Shown here in pieces: positions 1-7,142 of a stretch of 14,345 bases of DNA. Position 1 is the first letter of the stretch. The number at the start of each line of letters is the position of its first letter. Source of the DNA: CBW1002 sp046081905 (GTDB lineage Bacteria; Cyanobacteriota; Cyanobacteriia; PCC-6307; Cyanobiaceae); contig JBJTWS010000157.1 of NCBI GenBank assembly GCA_046081905.1, positions 1 through 14,345 of the forward strand, written 5' to 3'. A model generated the notes under the pieces. That model was given only the letters and a program-made list of their open reading frames with translations, did not search any database and was not told the DNA's origin. The position numbers were made by a program, and so were the translations under genes.

Positions 1-455
1 ATCCAGGGGCGCTCCACCTCCGGTGCGCCGCCCGGGCGGCGCATCTCCACCCGCACGGCCTCGATCCGATCGCCGCGTCGGCGCACCTCCAGCAGCCGGC
101 AGTGGGGCCACCAGCGCAGGGCTCCGGCGGCCGCCACCCACTCCCGCAGGATCGCTTCGGCGGTGCGGGGGTGGAAGCCGAAGCAGCTCACCCAGTTGTG
201 GTCGAGGCCGCTGGGTTCGCGCTGCTCCAGGGCACGCAGCAGGGCCCCCCAGAGGCCGCTCTGCCAGGGGCTGAGTTCGTTGCCATCCGGGGCGCACACC
301 CCTGCGGCCGAGAGCATCCCCCCCAGCCAGTCGCCCGGGGTGAGCAGGAGCGTGCCGGCGCCGCTTCTGGCCGCCTGCAGGGCCGCCGCCACGCCGCCGC
401 TGCCGCCCCCCCACACGAGCACCTCAACGGCCACGCTGTCGCTGGAATCAGCCAT
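1..455 (-). CDS. FAD-dependent oxidoreductase, N-terminal part (runs off left edge)
   Basis: Only the first ~151 codons are in the window; the gene continues beyond position 1. Near the N-terminus (about residues 14-30) there is a Rossmann dinucleotide-binding motif, GGGSGGVAAALQAARSG, followed by LLLTPGDWLGGMLSAAGV, the pattern seen after the first beta-alpha-beta unit in FAD_oxidored (PF12831-type) proteins. It therefore probably binds FAD; the substrate cannot be told. The ATG at 455 is chosen because it gives the motif the usual short leader; no good Shine-Dalgarno is visible. It lies 11 bp downstream of the stop of the TerB/Mo-nitro_C gene on the same strand, so co-transcription is likely. 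The ATG fits, but an earlier alternative start cannot be excluded. Confidence 0.72.
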   Translation of the reverse strand, partial: MADSSDSVAVEVLVWGGGSGGVAAALQAARSGAGTLLLTPGDWLGGMLSAAGVCAPDGNELSPWQSGLWGALLRALEQREPSGLDHNWVSCFGFHPRTAEAILREWVAAAGALRWWPHCRLLEVRRRGDRIEAVRVEMRRPGGAPEVERPW

Positions 456-466
456 CGCTCGGAGGA

Positions 467-1141
467 TCAGCCGGGACCCGAATCCTCACCCACCTGGTCC
501 GCGGCCTCCAGGCGGCAGAGGCAGCGGAAGCGCAGGGCCACCAGCTGGTCGTAGAGGGGATTGATCTTGCACATGGGTGGGATGTGCACGATCTTGCGGC
601 CGAAGAGCACCACGTCCCGCTCGAAGGGGCACTGGGCCGGGATCAGCCGCACCAGGAAGCGCGCCACCGCCGGATCGTCCGGTTCGATGCCGTCGAGCCA
701 GTGGCGCAGCCCGTCGAGGGCCTGGGGATGGGGCTGGCCGCAGGCGTCCACCGTCAGGCTGGCCACCACCTCCTCGGCCACCTCCAGCTCCCGGCTCCAG
801 CGCTGCAGCAGCTCCAGCTCCGGCGGGGAGATGTGGCCGTCCGCCAGGGCCACCATCACGGCGCTGCGCAGGAACTGCTCCGCCAGGGGCGTGCCCACAC
901 CGAAGCGGTGCTCCAGGGCGCCATCGCCGGGGCGGTGCAGGGTTTCGAGGGATTCCCCGGGCAGTTCCGCCTGCAGTTCATGCAGCAGCAGGTGGTGCTC
1001 CTCTTCTGAAAAGTCGCCGTCGGCGAGGGCCAGCTGGTGCAGAGCCCCCAGCCACACGTGGCGGCAGGCGGGGGTGAGCCCGGCCTCGAGCTGACGGAGA
1101 CCATTGCTGTCGGGGGCTGGAAGGGAGGAGCCTGCGGTCAT
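467..1141 (-). CDS. TerB-like domain + Mo-nitro_C (nitrogenase C-terminal-like) protein
   Basis: This 224-residue protein has two parts. Residues ~25-130 are helical and acidic with two related segments (ALADGDFSEEEHHLLL and ALADGHISPPELELL), the repeated 'LADG.is..E...L' signature of TerB/tellurite-resistance-like folds. Residues ~155-214 match my recollection of the Mo-dependent nitrogenase C-terminal family (PF06967): RLIPAQCPFERDV, then IPPMCKINPLYDQL and VALRFRCLCRL. Despite the family name, this domain is widespread in cyanobacteria that do not fix nitrogen, and its function is unknown. The start is the ATG at 1141; metG is divergent across a 143-bp gap, and the FAD oxidoreductase follows 11 bp downstream. 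No signal peptide or membrane segment is seen, so it is probably cytoplasmic. Confidence 0.75.
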   Translation of the reverse strand: MTAGSSLPAPDSNGLRQLEAGLTPACRHVWLGALHQLALADGDFSEEEHHLLLHELQAELPGESLETLHRPGDGALEHRFGVGTPLAEQFLRSAVMVALADGHISPPELELLQRWSRELEVAEEVVASLTVDACGQPHPQALDGLRHWLDGIEPDDPAVARFLVRLIPAQCPFERDVVLFGRKIVHIPPMCKINPLYDQLVALRFRCLCRLEAADQVGEDSGPG

Positions 1142-1196
1142 GGCGGGCAGGGGGCGGGGAGCTGGCCGGGGGCGCTCGGTAGGATCCGGCCCCGGC

Positions 1197-1246
1197 GCAG
1201 GGCCGCGGGGGCAGGGCCGCGGGGGCAGGGCCGCTGGGGCAGGCCC
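1197..1246. repeat. 14-bp GC-rich tandem repeat in the metG upstream region
   Basis: The unit GCAGGGCCGCGGGG occurs perfectly at 1197-1210 and 1211-1224, with one mismatch at 1225-1238, followed by a partial fourth copy to about 1246. It fills much of the 143-bp gap between the divergent TerB/Mo-nitro_C gene and metG. It is outside any supported reading frame. Confidence 0.85.
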
Positions 1247-1284
1247 CTCCCGCCATTCCGTCTCCCGCCACTCGACACCGGCCG

Positions 1285-2865
1285 ATGACCTACACCCTTA
1301 CGACGCCCCTCTATTACGTCAACGACCGGGCCCACCTCGGCAGCACCTACACCACCCTCGCCTGCGATGCGATCGCCCGCCACCGACGCCTGCGGGGGGA
1401 GACCGTGCGCTTCATCACCGGCTGCGACGAGCACGGCCAGAAGATCCAGCGCACCGCCGAAGCGGCCGGCCTCACGCCCCAGGCCCACTGCGACCGGGTG
1501 AGCGAGGGCTACCGGGATCTCTGGGAGCGCTGGCAGATCAGCAACGACCGCTTCATCCGCACCACCGATCCCCGCCACCGCCAGCTGGTGGAGCAGTTCT
1601 TCGCGCGGGTGGAGGCCAACGGCGATGTGGCGGAAGGGCGCCAGCAGGGCTGGTACTGCGTGGCCTGCGAGGAATTCAAGGACGATGCCCCCGGCGCCGA
1701 GGATCCCGAGTGCGCCATCCACCGGCGGCCGCTGGAGTGGCGCGATGAGGTGAACCTGTTCTTCCGCCTCTCGCGCTACCAGGGGGCGATCGAGCAGCTG
1801 ATCACCCGGGAGGGCTTCATCCAGCCCGCCAGCCGCCGCCGGGAGGTGGAGAACTTCGTGGCCCAGGGCCTGCGCGACTTCTCCATCTCCCGGGTGGATC
1901 TGCCCTGGGGCATCCCGGTACCGGGCCATCCGGGCCACACCTTCTACGTTTGGTTCGACGCCCTGCTGGGCTACCTCACCGCCCTGCTGGAGCCCGGCGA
2001 ACCGGTGGAGCTCGAGCGGGTGCTGGAGCGGGGCTGGCCGGCGCAGCTGCACGTGATCGGCAAGGACATCCTTCGCTTCCACGCCGTGTACTGGCCGGCG
2101 ATGCTGCTCTCGGCGGACCTGCCGCTGCCGGAGCGGGTGTTCGGCCACGGCTTCCTGACGCGGGAGGGCCAGAAGATGGGCAAGTCCCTCGGCAACGTGC
2201 TCGATCCGGAGGTGCTGCTGCAGCGCTGCGGCCGCGATGCGGTGCGCTGGTACCTCCTGCGCGACATCCCCTTCGGCGACGACGGCGACTTCCAGCAGCA
2301 GCGCTTCACGGATCTGGTCAACAACGACCTGGCCAACACGATCGGCAACCTGCTCAACCGCACCTCCTCGATGGCCCGCCGCTGGTTCGACGGCGCTGTG
2401 CCGCCCGCCGGAGGCGGAGGAGCGGAGGACCATCCCCTGGCCCTGGCGGCCCGGGAGGCGGCCGAGCGCTCCGGCGAAGCGCTGGAGCGGCTCGAGTTCC
2501 GGGTGGCCGCGGAAGCGGTGCTGGCCCTGGCGATCGCCGCCAATGGGTGTCTCAATGAGCAGGCCCCCTGGAGCCGCATGAAGCAGGAGGGGCAGCGGGA
2601 TGCGGTGGCGGCCGACCTCTATGCCGTGCTCGAAGCGGCCCGCTGGGTGGGGGTGCTGCTGGCGCCGCTGCTGCCGGATCTCTCCTCCCGGATGCTCTCC
2701 CAGCTGGCCCAGGAGACCTTCGTCTCGGGCCCAGCGACAGGTGAACCCGCTGTCACCACCAGCCCCTGGCTGGCCGCCCAGCGGTGGGGGGCGCTGCAGC
2801 CGGGTCTGGAACTGCCCGAGCCGAGCCCCGTGATGGAGCGACTGGAGCTGGACTCCCCCCTGTGA
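1285..2865 (+). CDS. metG: Methionyl-tRNA synthetase
   Basis: This 526-residue class I aminoacyl-tRNA synthetase charges tRNA-Met with methionine in the cytoplasm. The HIGH-type motif is HLGS at residues 17-20, preceded by TTPLYYVN; the KMSKS-type loop is KMGKS at 297-301. A single zinc knuckle is visible: C125-x2-C128 and C143-x2-H146, as in Thermus-type MetRS. Other landmarks are TGCDEHGQKIQ, VPGHPGHTFYVWFDALLGYLTAL and HVIGKDILRFHAVYWPAML. The C-terminal helical anticodon-binding domain is present, but the extra tRNA-binding domain of the longer E. coli form is not, which fits the length. The ATG at 1285 places the first motif correctly. The stop overlaps the GTG start of the downstream LptC-like gene, suggesting translational coupling. 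Confidence 0.97.
   Translation: MTYTLTTPLYYVNDRAHLGSTYTTLACDAIARHRRLRGETVRFITGCDEHGQKIQRTAEAAGLTPQAHCDRVSEGYRDLWERWQISNDRFIRTTDPRHRQLVEQFFARVEANGDVAEGRQQGWYCVACEEFKDDAPGAEDPECAIHRRPLEWRDEVNLFFRLSRYQGAIEQLITREGFIQPASRRREVENFVAQGLRDFSISRVDLPWGIPVPGHPGHTFYVWFDALLGYLTALLEPGEPVELERVLERGWPAQLHVIGKDILRFHAVYWPAMLLSADLPLPERVFGHGFLTREGQKMGKSLGNVLDPEVLLQRCGRDAVRWYLLRDIPFGDDGDFQQQRFTDLVNNDLANTIGNLLNRTSSMARRWFDGAVPPAGGGGAEDHPLALAAREAAERSGEALERLEFRVAAEAVLALAIAANGCLNEQAPWSRMKQEGQRDAVAADLYAVLEAARWVGVLLAPLLPDLSSRMLSQLAQETFVSGPATGEPAVTTSPWLAAQRWGALQPGLELPEPSPVMERLELDSPL
1369..1376. repeat. HIP1 octamer (GCGATCGC)
   Basis: This is the highly iterated palindrome typical of many cyanobacterial genomes. Other copies are at 2530-2537, 3504-3511 and 7815-7822. 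I found none right of 9330, in the integrase/accessory part, though the counts are too small to be significant. Confidence 0.8.
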
Positions 2866-4157
2866 GTCGCTTCCCCCTGTCCCGCCCTCCGCTGCAGCGG
2901 CGAAGCCCCGCCCTGCTGCTGGCTCTGGCCGCCCTGCTGGCGGCCTGCACCCCCAACGTGCCCAAGAAGGCCGAGGCGCCACCCCCGTTCGTGTTCCGCT
3001 CCCTGGACCTGCGCCAGAACGATCCCCGCGGCCGTCCCTCCTGGGAGCTCAAAAGTCCGGAGGCTCGCTACGACCTCTCCCGCCGGGTGGCCCGCGCCCG
3101 TGAGCCGAAGGGCCTGATCTACGAGAAGGGCAAGCCCCTCTACCGGATCGGTGCCACCACCGGCACGGTGCTGAACGATGGCCAGGTGATCCAGCTGGAG
3201 GGCCAGGTCACGATCCAGCGGCTCTCGGGCCAGCCCGTGCTGATCCAGGGGGAGCGGGTCCGCTGGATCCCGTCCCGCAAGCTGATGGAGATCGATCTGC
3301 GCCCCAGTGCCACCGACCGCGACACCCGCCTCGTGGCCCAGCGGGCCCGCTTCCTGATCGAGCGCGATCGGCTCGAACTGCGGGGCGCCCCGGAACTGCA
3401 GCGCTGGACCCGGGTGGCGGGGGCGAAGAAGGAGGGCAAACCAGCCCAGCCCGCCCCGGCGGCCGGCGCCGCCACGGGCGGCGGCGCCGTGGACAAGGCC
3501 TTTGCGATCGCGGCCCCCACTCCGCCGAAGCGGCCGCCCGATGTGGTGATCCGGGCCGTCACGGCCGACTGGAATCCGGGCAGTGGCCGGCTGATCGCCA
3601 CCGGTCCGCTGCGGGGCACCCGCACCGTGAAGCCCGGCGTGATCCAGACCCTCACCTCCCCCGCCCTGGAGGGAAACACCGTGAAGCAGGAGCTGCGGCT
3701 GCAGGCTCCGGTGGTGTTCGAGGACCCCACCAACCGCTCCCGGCTGCTGGCCCAGGCGACCCTGCTGGATCTCGACCGCCAGATCGCCCGCACCGAGCTG
3801 CCCGTGGATGGCCGCTTCGGTGAGCTGCTCGTGCGGGGTGCCGCCCTCCATGTGGACCTCGAAAAGGAGCTGGCCACGATCCCGCGGGCCTGCGCCCTGG
3901 ATCAGCCAGGCGAATCCCTGCGGGCCCAGCGCTGCCAGTGGAACTGGAAGACCCAGGCGATCGAGGCCGATGGCGATGTGCTGCTGCACCGCCAGGCCAA
4001 CGATCAGACCACCCGCAGCCAGAAGCTGCGGGGCCGGCTGGGGCGCAAGGGCCTGGCGGTGTTCACCACCCCGGGCGCCCAGGTCCACACCCAGCTCACG
4101 GTGCCGAAGGGCTCGGGAGCGGCGAAGAAGCGTGAACCGGAGCCAATTCGTCTGTGA
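2862..4157 (+). CDS. lptC: LptC-like lipopolysaccharide export lipoprotein
   Basis: This 431-residue protein starts at GTG 2862, overlapping the metG TGA. That start is chosen because it gives a proper lipoprotein signal: basic n-region, hydrophobic LLLALAALLAAC and lipobox Cys29. The rest is beta-rich. Residues ~40-185 hold an LptC/OstA-like domain (FRSLDLRQNDPRGRPSWEL, then GTVLNDGQVIQLEGQVTIQ). A Pro/Ala/Gly-rich linker spans ~187-226, and a second, similar beta domain follows (VTADWNPGSGRLIATG). Cyanobacterial LptC proteins are longer than the ~190-residue E. coli form, as here. The family bridges LPS from the inner-membrane LptBFG transporter to LptA/LptD. The 3' end overlaps the convergent CCB-like gene by 62 bp. 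The family call rests on architecture and remembered patterns, not a search. Confidence 0.78.
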   Translation: MSRFPLSRPPLQRRSPALLLALAALLAACTPNVPKKAEAPPPFVFRSLDLRQNDPRGRPSWELKSPEARYDLSRRVARAREPKGLIYEKGKPLYRIGATTGTVLNDGQVIQLEGQVTIQRLSGQPVLIQGERVRWIPSRKLMEIDLRPSATDRDTRLVAQRARFLIERDRLELRGAPELQRWTRVAGAKKEGKPAQPAPAAGAATGGGAVDKAFAIAAPTPPKRPPDVVIRAVTADWNPGSGRLIATGPLRGTRTVKPGVIQTLTSPALEGNTVKQELRLQAPVVFEDPTNRSRLLAQATLLDLDRQIARTELPVDGRFGELLVRGAALHVDLEKELATIPRACALDQPGESLRAQRCQWNWKTQAIEADGDVLLHRQANDQTTRSQKLRGRLGRKGLAVFTTPGAQVHTQLTVPKGSGAAKKREPEPIRL

Positions 4158-4758
4158 GCTTGCGGGCCCAGCCCTCCACCCAGGCCAGGTCGCTGCGGCT
4201 GAAGCAGCGGGGTGACCAGCCCCCCAGCACCAGCCAGCCCTGATCCCCGAGCGGCTGCACCAGCACCGCGGGAACGCCCGCCAGAAGGGCATCGAACTCA
4301 GAGCGGCCGGGGTAGTGCTTCAGATCCACCAGGGAGATGGCCCGCCCGTTGCCGCGGCAGCGCTCGCACAGGGCCCCCGGCACGAAGGGCTGCTCCTGCA
4401 GCAGGCCCCGCCGCATCACCGTGGCGCCGCGCCAGTGGAGCAGCACCACCGCGGCCGGGGTGGCGGTGAGCAGCATCTGGCTGCCCCAGGCGAGCTCCCG
4501 GGCGAGGGCCTCGCCGCAGTGGGGGCTGAGCTCCAGGCCTTGCCTGCCTTCGAGCTCCACCCGTCCGGGGGCCTCCGGCACGGCCCGGCTCCAGAGCACC
4601 CCCACCAGCATTAGCCCGACCGCCAGCAGGCTGGCGAGCACCGCGGCCCGCTCCAGGGCCGGGGTGAGGGGACCGGCGGTGAGCTGGTTGGCCAGCAGCA
4701 GAGCCAGGCCCAGGATCCCGGCGCCGAGGCTGATCCGGGCGGGCGTGGGCATCTCCAT
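4096..4758 (-). CDS. Cofactor assembly of complex C subunit B (CCB2/CCB4-like) membrane protein
   Basis: This protein has ~220 residues. Two N-terminal hydrophobic segments (about residues 7-26 and 32-54) are followed by a soluble domain ending in LVLGGWSPRCFSRSDLAWVE and GWARKLTDEL. This resembles the cyanobacterial/plastid CCB2/CCB4 family (PF11152), which helps attach heme c_i to cytochrome b6 in the b6f complex. The open frame runs further upstream to 5529, but that part is antisense to the TerB and psb32 genes and reads as shadow sequence. The ATG at 4758 (or the one two codons later) puts the first membrane segment right at the N-terminus. The stop lies inside the lptC 3' end. It is divergent from the TerB-like gene across ~81 bp. 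The family assignment is moderately sure; CCB2 cannot be told from CCB4. Confidence 0.72.
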   Translation of the reverse strand: MEMPTPARISLGAGILGLALLLANQLTAGPLTPALERAAVLASLLAVGLMLVGVLWSRAVPEAPGRVELEGRQGLELSPHCGEALARELAWGSQMLLTATPAAVVLLHWRGATVMRRGLLQEQPFVPGALCERCRGNGRAISLVDLKHYPGRSEFDALLAGVPAVLVQPLGDQGWLVLGGWSPRCFSRSDLAWVEGWARKLTDELAPVHASSPLPSPSAP

Positions 4759-4839
4759 GGCAGCGGGCACAGCGGGCCCCCACCATGGCCGATCCCGGCC
4801 GGGCTTCGGAGGCTGCCGGATCGGCTCTCCCTTGCTCCA

Positions 4840-5271
4840 ATGGAGGCAGTGCACACCCAGCCCATGAACACCCGTGAGGCCTTCGCCGCGGTGGCCCTGG
4901 CGGCCGTGGCCTGCGACGGCAGCCTGGGCCGGGAGGAGGCCCGGGCCCTGCGCAGCCAGCTGGAATTCCGCTCCCCCTACCGCGACCTCGACGAGCAGGC
5001 CATGGGGGATCTCTTCGACGGACTGCTGAGCCGCCTGCGGCAGAGCGACTGGCGCAGCCTGCTGCGGGAGGCGGTACCGGCCCTGGATCCGGCCCAGCAG
5101 GAGACCTGCCTGGCCATGGCGGCCCAGCTGGTGCGCTGCGATCGGGTGGTGCAGCCCGCCGAGGAGGAATTGCTCGAGCAGCTGGCCCAGGAGATGAGCC
5201 TGCCGGAGGGCCGCGCCGCCCAGATCCTCGATGTGATTGCGGTGCTCAACCGCGACAGCCTGGCCGGCTGA
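4840..5271 (+). CDS. TerB-like (tellurite-resistance-type) small helical protein
   Basis: This acidic, all-helical protein of 143 residues (135 if the ATG at 4864 is used) carries two TerB-like repeats: AAVALAAVACDGSLGREEAR near the N-terminus and AAQLVRCDRVVQPAEEELLEQLAQEM toward the C-terminus. TerB folds bind metal ions in some members; the role here is unknown, and a link to tellurite resistance should not be assumed. No signal peptide or membrane segment is seen. It is the first gene of a plus-strand run (psb32, pcxA, cobU, trmL), with psb32 starting 30 bp downstream. Neither start has a well-spaced Shine-Dalgarno: the GGAGG at 4842 is 17 bp before the second ATG. Either start keeps the domain intact. 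Confidence 0.72.
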   Translation: MEAVHTQPMNTREAFAAVALAAVACDGSLGREEARALRSQLEFRSPYRDLDEQAMGDLFDGLLSRLRQSDWRSLLREAVPALDPAQQETCLAMAAQLVRCDRVVQPAEEELLEQLAQEMSLPEGRAAQILDVIAVLNRDSLAG

Positions 5272-5301
5272 GGGCAGACTGGTCTGGACGCTCGTCGACT
5301 C

Positions 5302-5997
5302 GTGGTGCTGCCTCCTGCTGCCGCCGGTTTCCGCCCCGGCTCCGTCGTGCTGGCCCTTCTGGCCTCTCTCTGGCTGCTGCTGGCTCCCGCGCCGGCTGCC
5401 CTGGCGGTGGCGGCCCAGGACCTGCCCGAGTTGCCGTTGCAGGATCACGTGATCGACACCTCCGCGGTGCTCAGCCGTGCCGCCAGCGCCGAACTGGAGA
5501 AGCGGCTTGTGGCCCTCGAGCAGGATCACATCGATGCCCGGCTGGTCACGGTGCCCCGGCTGGACTACGGCCTCACCCTCCCTGAGCTCGGCCGGCAGCT
5601 GATCGATCGCTGGCAGGCTGCCGCCGCCCCCGATCCGCTGCTGCTCCTGCTGATCGACAGCCAGAACAACAGCGGCGCCGTGGTGGCCGCCCCGGCCCTG
5701 GAGGGCCAGCTGCCCTCCGAATTCCTGGAGAGCACCGCCCGCGCCACCATGTCCGCCCCGCTGCGGGAGGGAGCCCGCTACCGGCAGGCCTCCCTGGCGG
5801 CCCTCGATCGCCTGGAGGCGGTGTTGCAGGGGGGCGAGGATCCCGGTGAGCCGACGGAGGCGGAGGTGGTGAGCCTGCCCTCCAACGTTCCCAGCCGCGA
5901 GGAAACCGCCAGCAGCAACGCCTTCACCTGGGTGGTGGTGCTGCTGGTGGTGGGCACGATCGTGCCGATGCTCACCTGGTGGGTGTTCTCCCGCTGA
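5302..5997 (+). CDS. psb32: TPM-domain protein, Psb32-like photosystem II repair/protection factor
   Basis: This protein has 231 residues. The N-terminus has a signal-type hydrophobic stretch (SVVLALLASLWLLLAPAPAA) with a likely cleavage after ALA near residue 35. A TPM domain (PF04536) covers roughly residues 45-180: VIDTSAVLSRAASAELEKRL, then LLLLLIDSQNNSGAVVA. A single C-terminal membrane segment (~207-229) is followed by a short basic tail. This order (export signal, TPM domain, C-terminal anchor) is that of cyanobacterial Psb32, a thylakoid protein reported to protect photosystem II and speed its repair. The start is GTG at 5302 (a second GTG follows at once). The stop TGA overlaps the ATG of pcxA by one base, so coupling is likely. 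Other TPM proteins are possible, but the neighbourhood and topology favour Psb32. Confidence 0.8.
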   Translation: MVLPPAAAGFRPGSVVLALLASLWLLLAPAPAALAVAAQDLPELPLQDHVIDTSAVLSRAASAELEKRLVALEQDHIDARLVTVPRLDYGLTLPELGRQLIDRWQAAAAPDPLLLLLIDSQNNSGAVVAAPALEGQLPSEFLESTARATMSAPLREGARYRQASLAALDRLEAVLQGGEDPGEPTEAEVVSLPSNVPSREETASSNAFTWVVVLLVVGTIVPMLTWWVFSR

Positions 5998-7142
5998 TGG
6001 GCCTCACCGATTGGATCGGCGCCTTCGGGCGCGCCCAGGCCAAGGATTTCAGCAGTGAGCTCTCGCGCGGCTACGAGGCGGCGCTGTTGATCCAGAGCAT
6101 TGAGCTGGAGTACTTCAACGACCGACCGGTGCGGCTGGAGGTGGAACTGAGCGTGCCCCGCTCGGTGGAGGCCCAGGTGCACAGGCGTTTCCGGGCAGCG
6201 CTGCAGGTGTGCCGCAGCGCCCTCGATGTGATCGAGCCCCATCGGCAGGAGCTGGCCGGCCAGGAGCTGCGCCAGGTGCAGCTGATCGAAACCGTGGTGG
6301 GCCGATACAGCGGCCGTCCGGCTCCCCTGCCCGCCATCACCCGCAGCCCGGAGGTTCTGCCCCGCAGCCTGCTGGGGGTGGTGGACCAGGTGCGGCGCCA
6401 GCTGGATCCGGAAGCGGAGGCCTCGGTGCTGGCCGGGTTCCGCCGCCGCCGCGACTCCACCCTGGTGTCGCTGCGGATCCTGCTGCTGCTGATCCTGGTG
6501 CCGGTGTTGGTGCAGCAGGTGAGCCGCACCTATGTGGTGTCACCCCTGGTGGACCGCTTTGCGCCGGACAACGCCTTCCTCACCTACCCGAAGCCGCAGC
6601 TGGAGGAGCGGGCGGTGGAGAAGCTGCGGGTGTACCAGGCGGAGATCGAATTCGATGCCCTGCTCAAGGGCGAGGAGCTGCCCACCCGAGAAGAGCTGCA
6701 CGCCCAGCTGCAGAAGCGGGCCGAAGAGCTCAAGCAGGAGGCGGATGAAACCAGTACCGAGGCAATCAAGAACGTGCTGGCCGATCTCTGCGGCCTGGTG
6801 GGGTTCCTGCTGGTGTGCCTGTTGGGCCAGCGGGACATTCAGGTGCTGCGCAGCTTCCTCGATGAGGTGGTCTATGGGCTGAGCGACAGTGCCAAGGCAT
6901 TTTCAATCATTCTTTTTACGGATATCTTTGTTGGCTTTCATAGCCCGGAAGGATGGACTGTGCTTCTAGACGGTGTTGCCCACCACTTCGGATTGCCGGC
7001 CCGCGAGAACTTCATCATGCTGTTCATCGCCACCTTCCCGGTGGTGCTGGCCACGATCTTCAAGTACTGGATCTTCCGCTATCTCAACCGCGTTTCTCCC
7101 TCCTCCGTGGCGACCCTGCGCAACATGAACGGTGGCGGCTGA
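5997..7142 (+). CDS. pcxA: Proton extrusion protein PcxA (CemA family)
   Basis: This integral membrane protein has 381 residues and belongs to the CemA/PcxA (PxcA) family, required for light-induced, Na+-dependent proton extrusion in cyanobacteria. A soluble N-terminal half is followed by membrane segments at about residues 157-176, 258-277, 297-315 and 336-362. The conserved C-terminal block is clear: AFSIILFTDIFVGFHSPEGW, then FGLPARENFIMLFIATFPVV, then KYWIFRYLNRVSP. The ATG at 5997 (TGATG overlap with psb32) is preferred over an in-frame GTG at 5979, which lies inside psb32. The end overlaps the cobU GTG start by 11 bp. Codons ~300-327 use unusually AT-rich triplets compared with the rest of the gene. 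Confidence 0.93.
   Translation: MGLTDWIGAFGRAQAKDFSSELSRGYEAALLIQSIELEYFNDRPVRLEVELSVPRSVEAQVHRRFRAALQVCRSALDVIEPHRQELAGQELRQVQLIETVVGRYSGRPAPLPAITRSPEVLPRSLLGVVDQVRRQLDPEAEASVLAGFRRRRDSTLVSLRILLLLILVPVLVQQVSRTYVVSPLVDRFAPDNAFLTYPKPQLEERAVEKLRVYQAEIEFDALLKGEELPTREELHAQLQKRAEELKQEADETSTEAIKNVLADLCGLVGFLLVCLLGQRDIQVLRSFLDEVVYGLSDSAKAFSIILFTDIFVGFHSPEGWTVLLDGVAHHFGLPARENFIMLFIATFPVVLATIFKYWIFRYLNRVSPSSVATLRNMNGGG
6893..6990 (+). other. AT-rich codon patch inside pcxA
   Basis: Within an otherwise strongly GC-ending gene, this stretch uses many A/T-ending codons (GCA TTT TCA ATC ATT CTT, then later GGA, ACT, CTT, CTA, GGT, GTT). It encodes the most conserved CemA segment (around IILFTDIFVGFHSPEG), so the protein is normal and only the codon choice differs. 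Confidence 0.8.

Noticed and set aside
1342..1344. MetRS HIGH motif reads HLGS, with Ser replacing the last His
   Set aside because: I recall Ser at this place in cyanobacterial MetRS proteins; the enzyme otherwise looks intact.
5443..5454. 12-bp palindrome GATCACGTGATC
   Set aside because: It lies inside psb32 in normal codons, and no partner site was found.
4759..5529. Upstream extension of the CCB-like reading frame (477 residues)
   Set aside because: This part is antisense to the TerB-like and psb32 genes and lacks protein-like pattern; the membrane segments start right after the ATG at 4758.
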